DNA from: Sphingobium sp. B2D3C
GTDB lineage: Bacteria > Pseudomonadota > Alphaproteobacteria > Sphingomonadales > Sphingomonadaceae
Reading direction: 5' to 3'
Assembly: GCF_025961835.1 (NCBI RefSeq)
Contig: NZ_JAOQOK010000001.1
Span: 62,001-126,000, forward strand
Length of the DNA stretch: 64,000 nt
In this document: one piece after another, positions 57,472-64,000 of the stretch
Layout: every line of letters begins with the position of its first letter
Position numbering within the stretch: position 1 is the first letter of the stretch
Notes under the pieces: model-generated
Database searches by the model: none
Seen by the model: only the letters and a program-made list of their open reading frames with translations
Told to the model about the DNA's origin: nothing
Made by a program: the position numbers and the translations under genes

Positions 57472-58602
57472 ATGCCCGCCCTGCGCCCCGATATCGATCC
57501 CGATGGCCTGCTCGAATATTCGGTGGTCTTCACGGATCGCTCGCTCAATCATATGAGCCAGGCTTTCCAGGGCGTGATGCGCGATATCCACGCCACCTTG
57601 TGCGAAGTCTACAACGCCGAGCGCGCGGTGGTCGTCCCCGGCGGCGGCACCTATGCGATGGAGGCGGTCGCCCGCCAATTCGCCACCGGCGAAAAGGTGA
57701 TGGTCATCCGTAACGGCTTCTTCTCCTATCGCTGGACGCAGATTTTCGAGGCGGGATCGATCCCCGCGTCGGAAACGGTCATGAAGGCCCGCCGCATCGG
57801 CAATGGCGGCGCGGACCAGCCTTTCGCGCCCGCGCCTGCCGACGAGGTCGTCGCCACCATCCGTGCCGAGCGGCCCGCCGTCGTCTTCGCCCCGCATGTC
57901 GAGACCGCGTCGGGCATGATCCTGCCGGACGATTATATTCGCGCCGTCGCGGACGCGGTGCATGAGGTCGGCGGCCTCTTCGTGCTCGATTGCATCGCAT
58001 CGGGCTGCATCTGGGTGGACATGGTCGCGACCGGCGTCGACATCCTCATTTCCGCCCCGCAAAAGGGCTGGTCCGCGCCGCCGTCGGCCGGGCTGGTGAT
58101 GATGAACGCCGCCGCGCTGGAGCGCTGCCGCGCCCGCCAGTCGACCAGCTTCGCGATCGATCTCGCCAAGTGGAACAGCATCATGGAAGCCTATCTGAAC
58201 GGCGGCCATGCCTATCATGCCACCATGCCCACCGATGCCCTGCGCACCTTCCACAAGGCGATGATGGAAACCAAGCAAATCGGCTTCGAGACGCTGCGCG
58301 CCGCGCAATGGGAGCAGGGCAATGCCGTGCGGGCGATGCTGGCGGAGCGCGGCGTGCGGTCGGTCGCCGCCGATGGCTTTGCCGCGCCGGGCGTGGTCGT
58401 GGTGTTCACGAAGGATGCCGCGATGCAGACCGGCAAGCCCTTCGCCGCGCTCGGCCTGCAGGTCGCCGGCGGCGTGCCACTGATGGTGGATGAAGGCCCG
58501 GATTATCGCAGCTTCCGCATCGGCCTCTTCGGCCTCGACAAGCTCAAGGACGTGCCCGCCAGCCTCAAGCGGCTGGAAACGGCGTTCGATCAGCTGTTCT
58601 GA
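57472..58602 (+). CDS. class V PLP-dependent aminotransferase (AGAT-like)
   Basis: 376 residues from the ATG at 57472, with AAGGAGA about 7 nt upstream. The cofactor loop VVPGGGTYAMEAVARQF, the aspartate in FVLDCIASG and the lysine in LISAPQKGWSAPPSAGLVMMN fit the alanine-glyoxylate/serine-pyruvate aminotransferase group. The C-terminal DEGPDYRSFRIGLFGLDKLKDV is typical. Likely transaminates glyoxylate or a small amino acid. Lone gene. Confidence 0.9.
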   Translation: MPALRPDIDPDGLLEYSVVFTDRSLNHMSQAFQGVMRDIHATLCEVYNAERAVVVPGGGTYAMEAVARQFATGEKVMVIRNGFFSYRWTQIFEAGSIPASETVMKARRIGNGGADQPFAPAPADEVVATIRAERPAVVFAPHVETASGMILPDDYIRAVADAVHEVGGLFVLDCIASGCIWVDMVATGVDILISAPQKGWSAPPSAGLVMMNAAALERCRARQSTSFAIDLAKWNSIMEAYLNGGHAYHATMPTDALRTFHKAMMETKQIGFETLRAAQWEQGNAVRAMLAERGVRSVAADGFAAPGVVVVFTKDAAMQTGKPFAALGLQVAGGVPLMVDEGPDYRSFRIGLFGLDKLKDVPASLKRLETAFDQLF

Positions 58603-58615
58603 GCTGGTCCGTCAG

Positions 58616-58638
58616 CCCTCTCCTGGAACAGGAGAGGG
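58616..58638 (+). terminator. hairpin after the aminotransferase gene
   Basis: CCCTCTCC-TGGAACA-GGAGAGGG, 8-bp stem, 13 nt past the stop, followed by only two T residues; it may be a weak terminator or a dispersed REP-like element. Confidence 0.45.
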
Positions 58639-58694
58639 TTGGACTGGGCTGGAAATCAATGCTGCTCTTCAACGGAGTGAGAGCAAAAGGGGGC

Positions 58695-59036
58695 CTATTT
58701 GGAACCCACGCCATTGCGGACGATCAGCTTTCCATTGTCTTCCGCGATCAGAGCTTTGTCGCCGTTATAGCGAATATGGCTGCGCGCCATTTTTGCACAT
58801 TCGGCGTCATGATTGATTTGGCGCGCGACCCATCGTTTCCAGGCAGGCTGCTGCAAAGCCCGGCACTCGGCTTCATAAATGCCGCAACTATGGGCGGCCC
58901 GCATTTCTTTGATTAACAGCAGCCAACGACTTCGATCTTTCGGAATGCCCTCCTCTGGAGGCTGGCGGTCATAGTCCACACGGTCTTCTGGGCTTTCCAT
59001 AAGCCGATCATAGCGATCACTTTGTTCACTGCCCAT
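58695..59036 (-). CDS. small hypothetical protein
   Basis: 113 residues from the ATG at 59036, preceded by AAAAGG; the longer frame from 59117 has no site. Polar and helical (RSRWLLLIKEMRAAHSCGIYEAECRALQQPAWKRWVARQINHDAECAK). It lacks a known motif. It lies next to the short RadC gene in a stretch with lower GC, so it may belong to a mobile or accessory segment. Confidence 0.55.
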   Translation of the reverse strand: MGSEQSDRYDRLMESPEDRVDYDRQPPEEGIPKDRSRWLLLIKEMRAAHSCGIYEAECRALQQPAWKRWVARQINHDAECAKMARSHIRYNGDKALIAEDNGKLIVRNGVGSK

Positions 59037-59178
59037 GCCTTTTCTGAGATATTGCTGTGGGCCACAGAGCATCAAAGTGGACTGACTGCATCCCCAGCAG
59101 GTTCTGCCAGCCGACATGGCCTGAAGCCGCTTCCTTCAGCCGTGCCAGGCCTGCGAGCCATTGCCGCAACCCCGCCCG

Positions 59179-59781
59179 CTACAACAGGCCGTGTTCGGCG
59201 AAGCTGAAGACGGCCTGACCGGCAAAAACCCAGTGGTCTGCGACTTGAATGTCCAAGGGGCGCGCCGCTTTGCAGATTTGGTCCGTCATGATCCGGTCGG
59301 CCTTGCTGGGTTCGGCGATGCCGGAGGGGTGGTTGTGGGCAAGAATGATGTGCGCCGCCCCGAGGATGATCGCGGTCATGACGATTTCGCGGACATAGAC
59401 CGGGGTGCTGTCATATCCCCCGGACCAATGAGTACGGCTCTCGATGACGTGTTTGAGCTGGCTCAGATAGACCACATGGAAGTGCTCGATCCGGCAATGC
59501 CCGATTTCCGCAGCAAGGTGACGCTTCAACTTTTCGACATCGAGGGGCTGCGTGGTCTTCAACGCTTCGGATGCCAGCACGCTGAGATGAAGGCTCCGAA
59601 AGTCCTTGATCGCGCGTATCTGCGCCTCCGAAGCGCCCCGCAATTTGAGGACGTCCGGTGGAGCGTGGACCAGCTCAGCCAGCGAGGCGAATTGCCTCGA
59701 AAGCTGCTTTGCTATCGCCCATGGCCGCGGCAGGCCGTAGAGCGCAAAAAGACCTGTCAAATGGCTCAAGGAATGCTTCAT
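59179..59781 (-). CDS. short RadC/JAB-domain protein
   Basis: 200 residues. JAMM metalloprotease motif: the conserved E in RIEHFHVVYL, then HNHPSGIAEPSKAD and a C-terminal VADHWVFAG (usually DHIIVG-type). A shortened N-terminus still contains the helix-hairpin-helix-like DVLKLRGASEAQIRAIK. Full RadC proteins have about 225 residues; short ones are often found on plasmids and islands. The role of RadC itself is unclear. Confidence 0.85.
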   Translation of the reverse strand: MKHSLSHLTGLFALYGLPRPWAIAKQLSRQFASLAELVHAPPDVLKLRGASEAQIRAIKDFRSLHLSVLASEALKTTQPLDVEKLKRHLAAEIGHCRIEHFHVVYLSQLKHVIESRTHWSGGYDSTPVYVREIVMTAIILGAAHIILAHNHPSGIAEPSKADRIMTDQICKAARPLDIQVADHWVFAGQAVFSFAEHGLL

Positions 59782-59907
59782 CGGCCGTTTGATGATCCGT
59801 TAAATGGTCATGCTTCTGAGATGCATTAACCATAAGAGGGACCCTAGGCGCCTGTAAAGCGGACTTATGTCTACAAGTGCACATAAGCTGTGGACAAATT
59901 TCTACCC

Positions 59908-62442
59908 TTACAATTCCCGCAGGGCCCGCGAGGGCCGCAGCGACATCAGTGGGATCGATCCCGCCAGCCCGATGCCTAGCGTGATGATCGCGCCGCCCGC
60001 CAGTGTCGCCAGCACCACGCCCCAGTCCGGCGCCCAGCCGAACTCGAAGACCTGCACGATCACGTACCAGGCCGCGCCCATGCCCAGCGCCAGCGAGACC
60101 AGCGCCAGCGTGGCAGCGAGCAGCGCATATTCCATCGCCTGCGTGCCGAGGATCTGCCATCGCGTCGCGCCCAGCGTCTTGAGGATCACGCTGTCATAGC
60201 TGCGCGCTTGCCGCGAGGCAGCGATGGCGCCGATCAGCACGGCGACGCCCGCGAAGATAGCGATGGAGGCCGCCGCCACGATGGCGCCGGACATCTGCTC
60301 GAGCAGCCCGCTGATCTGCTCGACCACTTCGGCCACCGCGATGACCGAGACGCCGGGGAAAGCAGCGAGCAGCGCGCGCGTCACGCCCGCGCCTTGCGCC
60401 TCGTCCATGGTAATGGTGGCGGTGAGGCTGTGCGGTGCACTCGCCAAGGCGCTGGGCGAGAAGACCATGACGTAGTTGAACCCCATGCTGTCCCAGTTCA
60501 CCTTGCGCAGCGAGGCGATTTTGGCCTCGATCTCGCGGCCGAGCACGCTCACCGTCATGCTGTCGCCGATCTTGAGGTTGAGCGTCTTCGCGGCTTCCTC
60601 GTCCAGCGAGATGAGCGGCGCCCCGGCATAATCGGGCGCCCACCATTGCCCTGCGACCAGATCGCTCCCTTCCGGCAGGGTCGCGCTATAGGTCACGCCG
60701 CGCTCGCCGCGCAGGAACCAGGCGCCCTCGGGCAGTTCCTCCATGTCGGCGACGCGCTGCCCGGCATAAGCCACGATGCGCCCGCGCAGCGCCGGCACGA
60801 CGTTCAGCTCCGCCGCCGGCGCCTCTTTCGCTACGATCTGCCGGAAGCGCGCTTCCTGATCGGACGGGATATCGAGCACGAACTGGTTGGGCGCCTTCTT
60901 GGGCACCGTCCGGTCGATCTCGGCAGTGAGGCTGGTCTGCACGCCGGCCAGCGTGACGAACAGCGTGAGGGCAAGGCCGAGCGCGATCACCAGCGCGGAC
61001 GTCTGCGCGCCGGGGCGATAGAGATTGGCGATGGCGAGGCGCCAGAGCGGCCGACGCGGGCGAGGCACCCGCCGGGCGATCGCGCTGATCCCCCAGCCAA
61101 GCAGCAGCAGCAGGCCGAGCACCGCCGCCGTCGCCCCCAGCACTGCAGCCGAGAACAAGGGCTCGCGCGCCGTGCCGAGCGCAATCGCCAGTACCGCCAG
61201 CACGCCCAGCACCACGCCCGCGACGCTGCGCCGGTCCAGCCGGCTGCGCGGCTCGACATGCGCGCGCAGGATCGCGGCGACCGGCAGCGTCCGCGCGCGG
61301 TCCAGCGGCGGGAGGGTGAAGATATAGGCGATCAGCAGGCCATAAGCCGCGCTGGTGATGAGCGGCAGCGGATGGATGCGGAAGCCCGGCTGCACCGGCA
61401 GCACATCGCCCAGCACGGCAATCAGCGCCGGCGGCAGCAGCGCGCCCACGATCAGCCCGCAGGCAATGGCAATCGCCGCCACGGTGCCGATCTGCATCAG
61501 GTAGATGCGCTCGATATCCGCCGACGTCGCCCCCAGCACCTTGAAGGTCGCGATGCCGCCGCGCTTGATCGCGAGATAGGAGGAGACGCCATTGCTCACC
61601 CCGATGCCCGCGATCACCAGCGCGGTGAGGCCGATGAGCGAGAGGAACTGCCCCATCCGCTCGATGAACCGGCTGGTGCCCGGCGCCGCATTCTCCCGGT
61701 CGCGGAACGACCAGCCCGCCTCGGCCTGCTCGTCCTCCAGCCGCTTGCGCAGCGCCTCGACATCGGTGCCCGGCGCCACGCGGACGCGATATTTGCTCTC
61801 ATAGAGGCTGCCCGGCTGGATGAGGCCCGTGCGCCGCAGCCCGTCGAGCGAGACGATGGCGACCGGGCCGAGGGTGAAGCCTTCGCCCACCCGGTCCGGC
61901 TCCTCGGCGATGATGCCGGCGATGGTGAAGGTCGCGGTGCCATAGCGCAGCGCATTGCCGGGCTTGATCTGCAGCCGCTCCGCCAGCGCCTCGCCGATCA
62001 GGATGCGGTCGGCGGGCAGCGGGGCATAGCTCCCCGCGCGGAGCAGCAGCGTGCCATAGAGCGGATAGGCGCCATCGACGCCCTTGAGTTCGGTCAGCAC
62101 CGCAGCCGGGCCATCCGTATCGCCGGCCCCCATTGCATTCGCCATCGCCCGCAACCGGATTGTCTCGCTCATCGTCCCCAGCGCGCGTAGCGTCTGCTTC
62201 TCGGACTCGCTTGCCTCGCGCTGGCTCATCCGCGCCTCGATATCACCGCCCAGGATCGTCTGCCCCCGTGCGCTAATCTCGCTGGTGATGGAGGTTGTCA
62301 GGCTGCCGATCGCCGCCAGCGTCGCCACACCGAGGAACAGGCAGACGAACAGCAGCCGCAGCCCTCGCAGGCCTGCATTCAGGTCGCGCCGGGCAATCGA
62401 CCAGCTTGCCTGCAGGCCCAAAGCCCTCATCCGCGTCGTCAT
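59908..62442 (-). CDS. FtsX-family ABC transporter permease (YbbP-like)
   Basis: 844 residues. N-terminal helix in GLRLLFVCLFLGVATLAAIGSL, a first MacB-like periplasmic domain, then FtsX helix groups near LTALVIAGIGVSNGVSSYLAIKRGGIATFKVLGATSADIERIYL and, in the second half, ASIAIFAGVAVLIGAIAASRQARSYDSVILKTLGATRWQILGTQAMEYALLAA. Two-copy architecture as in YbbP. Works with the ATPase encoded just upstream (4-nt overlap at 62439). Perhaps lipid or lipoprotein-related export; the divergent GDSL esterase is the usual TesA/Ybb neighbour. Confidence 0.93.
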   Translation of the reverse strand: MTTRMRALGLQASWSIARRDLNAGLRGLRLLFVCLFLGVATLAAIGSLTTSITSEISARGQTILGGDIEARMSQREASESEKQTLRALGTMSETIRLRAMANAMGAGDTDGPAAVLTELKGVDGAYPLYGTLLLRAGSYAPLPADRILIGEALAERLQIKPGNALRYGTATFTIAGIIAEEPDRVGEGFTLGPVAIVSLDGLRRTGLIQPGSLYESKYRVRVAPGTDVEALRKRLEDEQAEAGWSFRDRENAAPGTSRFIERMGQFLSLIGLTALVIAGIGVSNGVSSYLAIKRGGIATFKVLGATSADIERIYLMQIGTVAAIAIACGLIVGALLPPALIAVLGDVLPVQPGFRIHPLPLITSAAYGLLIAYIFTLPPLDRARTLPVAAILRAHVEPRSRLDRRSVAGVVLGVLAVLAIALGTAREPLFSAAVLGATAAVLGLLLLLGWGISAIARRVPRPRRPLWRLAIANLYRPGAQTSALVIALGLALTLFVTLAGVQTSLTAEIDRTVPKKAPNQFVLDIPSDQEARFRQIVAKEAPAAELNVVPALRGRIVAYAGQRVADMEELPEGAWFLRGERGVTYSATLPEGSDLVAGQWWAPDYAGAPLISLDEEAAKTLNLKIGDSMTVSVLGREIEAKIASLRKVNWDSMGFNYVMVFSPSALASAPHSLTATITMDEAQGAGVTRALLAAFPGVSVIAVAEVVEQISGLLEQMSGAIVAAASIAIFAGVAVLIGAIAASRQARSYDSVILKTLGATRWQILGTQAMEYALLAATLALVSLALGMGAAWYVIVQVFEFGWAPDWGVVLATLAGGAIITLGIGLAGSIPLMSLRPSRALREL

Positions 62443-63140
62443 GCGGGCGCGCCCTCCACGATCAGCCCGTCGCGCATTTCCACGATGCGGTTGCAGCGCT
62501 GGGCCAGATCGGGGTCGTGGGTGATGATGATGAGCGTCGCCCCGCTCGCCTGCTGGCGGGTGAAGAGCAGGTCGATGATCGCCGCGCCGGTGTGCCCGTC
62601 CAGATTGCCCGTCGGCTCATCGGCAAAGATGATCTGCGGCCCCGGCGCCACCGCGCGCGCAATCGCCACGCGCTGCTGCTCCCCGCCGGAAAGCTGGGCG
62701 GGATAATGGTCGACGCGATGCCCGAGACCCACCGCCGTCAGTTCCGCGCGCGCTCGCGCAAAGGCGTCCTCAAGCCCCGCCAGCTCCAGCGGCACGGCGA
62801 CATTCTCCACCGCCGTCATCGTCGGCAGCAGGTGGAATGCCTGCAGCACGATGCCGATCTGGCCGCGCCGCGCGCGCGCCAGCCCGTCCTCATCCAGCGT
62901 GCTGAAATCCGTGCCCGCCACGCTCACGCTGCCGCCGCTCGCCTGCTCCAGGCCGGAGAGCACCGCCATCAGCGAGGACTTGCCGGATCCCGAGGCGCCG
63001 AGGATCGCAATGCTCTCCCCGCGCATTATGTTCAGGTCCACGCCCTTGAGGATATCCACCTTCGCCTCGCCCGTACCGAGCGAGAGGGTGACATTGCGGG
63101 CGCGGATCGCGATATGGGAGGCATCGATGGGTGCATGCAT
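62439..63140 (-). CDS. ABC transporter ATP-binding protein (YbbA/LolD-like)
   Basis: 233 residues. Walker A GASGSGKSSL (about 50-59), Q-loop in IGIVLQAFHLLPTMTAVENV, signature LSGGEQQRVAIARA, Walker B IIFADEPTGNLD and H-loop IIITHDPDLA. Belongs to the MacB/LolD exporter ATPase group and partners the permease at 59908-62442. The first codons overlap the divergent esterase's start region. Confidence 0.95.
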   Translation of the reverse strand: MHAPIDASHIAIRARNVTLSLGTGEAKVDILKGVDLNIMRGESIAILGASGSGKSSLMAVLSGLEQASGGSVSVAGTDFSTLDEDGLARARRGQIGIVLQAFHLLPTMTAVENVAVPLELAGLEDAFARARAELTAVGLGHRVDHYPAQLSGGEQQRVAIARAVAPGPQIIFADEPTGNLDGHTGAAIIDLLFTRQQASGATLIIITHDPDLAQRCNRIVEMRDGLIVEGAPA

Positions 63141-63156
63141 GCGGAAAGGGCCTCGC

Positions 63157-63891
63157 GTGGCAAAGACGTTTACTCGTTATGGTGTCTCACTGCTGCTTGT
63201 CCAAGCACTGCTCGCCTGTTCTCCACAAACTCCCGACACTCAGGGGGGTGCTGGTGCCGGCAATAACGCCGCCGCAGCCCTCTCCAATACGGCAAATGGC
63301 CCTGACGCCCGCAGCGCCCCGGTCGCGGACCGCAAGCTGGTCGTGGTGTTCGGGGATAGCCTCTACGCCGGCTATAATCTTGGGCCACGCGAGGGCTTTG
63401 CCCCGGTGCTGGAGCGCGCGCTGGGGGGGCAGGGCGTGCCCGCGCAGGTGGTCAATGCCGGCGTCTCGGGCGATACCACCGCAGCCGGCCGCCAGCGCCT
63501 CGCCTTCACGCTCGACGGGCTGGAGCGCAAGCCGGACCTCGTGATCGTCGGCCTCGGCGGCAACGATATGCTGCGCGGCCTGGAGCCAAAGGAAACGCGC
63601 GCCAATCTCGATGCGATCCTCGCCGAGCTGCAAAAGCGCGGCATCCCCATCATGCTCACCGGCATGGTCTCCGCCCCCAATATGGGTGCCGACTACGCCA
63701 AGGCCTTCGATCCGATCTTCACCGATCTCGCGAAGAAATATGACGCGCCGCTCTACCCCTTCTTCCTCGATGGCGTGATCGGCAATCGCACCCTCATGCT
63801 GGCGGACGGCATCCACCCCAACCCGCAAGGCGTGGAGAGGATTGTGGGACGGGTTGGGCCGATCGTTGCGGGGGTGTTGAAGGGGGAGTGA
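63157..63891 (+). CDS. arylesterase/lysophospholipase, GDSL (TesA-like)
   Basis: 244 residues from the GTG at 63157, with GGAAAGGG at 6-nt spacing; an ATG at 63139 is an alternative. Lipoprotein-type signal (TRYGVSLLLVQALLAC). GDSL motif VVFGDSLYAGYNL, block II ASVSGDTT-like NAGVSGDTTAAG, block III GLGGNDMLRG and block V ADGIHPNPQG supply Ser, Gly/Asn and the Asp-His pair. Hydrolyses thioesters, lysophospholipids or aryl esters in the periplasm. Divergent from ybbA/ybbP, the same arrangement as in many proteobacteria. Confidence 0.93.
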   Translation: MAKTFTRYGVSLLLVQALLACSPQTPDTQGGAGAGNNAAAALSNTANGPDARSAPVADRKLVVVFGDSLYAGYNLGPREGFAPVLERALGGQGVPAQVVNAGVSGDTTAAGRQRLAFTLDGLERKPDLVIVGLGGNDMLRGLEPKETRANLDAILAELQKRGIPIMLTGMVSAPNMGADYAKAFDPIFTDLAKKYDAPLYPFFLDGVIGNRTLMLADGIHPNPQGVERIVGRVGPIVAGVLKGE

Positions 63892-64000
63892 GGGGCCGCT
63901 CGGCTGTACGCCCGCTCTGTCTATGCGGTCTAGTGCATTATTGGTGTTTTCGCTGGTCTCAATGTCGAATAAGAGCAAGCCATGCGGGCAGCTGAGCGGA

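Noticed and set aside
60208-62190. A 660-codon open frame on the plus strand opposite the FtsX permease
   Set aside because: Composition is that of reverse-complemented coding DNA (R, D, Q, H-rich) with no domain.
63187-63978. 263-codon minus-strand frame at the window's right end
   Set aside because: Antisense shadow of the GDSL esterase; its start lies in sequence with no ribosome site.

Overview
The window is a chromosomal segment of a GC-rich alphaproteobacterium, most likely Sphingomonadales (Sphingomonas/Sphingobium/Novosphingobium type). This rests on the large TonB-dependent receptors, the BKACE and IclR/MFS catabolic genes, the PepSY/DUF2271/DUF4198/ApbE iron module, a DUF3297 protein, and the house-keeping set (typA, Kef-type antiporter, Mrp antiporter, fpr). 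Assignments come from reading motifs and gene context; no database search was possible. No rRNA, tRNA or CRISPR array was recognised.

Layout. (1) 47-10571 is a surface-polysaccharide cluster: a GDP-deoxyhexose reductase-like SDR, a sugar C-methyltransferase with a degenerate zinc site, a tandem double glycosyltransferase, two more GT4 enzymes, a bimodular methyltransferase and a DUF4214 protein. It is visibly less GC-rich than the rest and ends in a decayed stretch (10572-11394) with an IS3-family transposase remnant. (2) 11395-17833 is a small catabolic regulon: LuxR regulator, MFS permease, TonB receptor and BKACE enzyme on the minus strand, with a double-MarR regulator on the plus strand. 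The same 20-bp palindrome lies in front of the receptor and, in opposite orientation, between the BKACE gene and the regulator. (3) 18141-32127 is a second uptake/catabolic island: a TonB receptor with a strong terminator, then a minus-strand operon of five exported or membrane proteins of the planctomycete cytochrome type (DUF1592-like dihaem protein, VOC protein, DUF1552 protein, ankyrin protein, DUF2231-like/cytochrome c protein), an MFS permease, an IclR regulator, an exported HD-domain protein with PhnZ-like diiron ligand spacing, and a YceI protein. This is the best candidate for an undescribed system. (4) 32247-48872 is mixed: AsmA, small membrane and secreted proteins (one SnoaL-like gene with a C-terminal frameshift), a predicted Fur-regulated PepSY-DUF2271-DUF4198-ApbE operon, a GH127 enzyme, a DUF4157-like protein, typA, a CPA2 antiporter, a methyltransferase and an outer-membrane beta-barrel. 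(5) 49059-54602 is a complete six-gene Mrp (Pha) cation/proton antiporter operon with overlapping genes. (6) 54748-63891 holds a class A beta-lactamase, fpr with an unknown partner gene behind a Fur-like box and a long hairpin, an aminotransferase, a short RadC, an FtsX-type ABC exporter pair and a divergent GDSL esterase.

How the parts work together: regions 2 and 3 look like outer-membrane capture (TonB receptor), inner-membrane import (MFS) and oxidation/cleavage units, each with its own regulator. Region 3 places its redox chemistry in the periplasm, as shown by haem motifs, twin-arginine signals and the DUF2231-like membrane cytochrome. REP-like inverted repeats at about 43.1 kb and 55.7 kb sit in intergenic space. 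Many long open frames opposite real genes are high-GC shadows and are not annotated.
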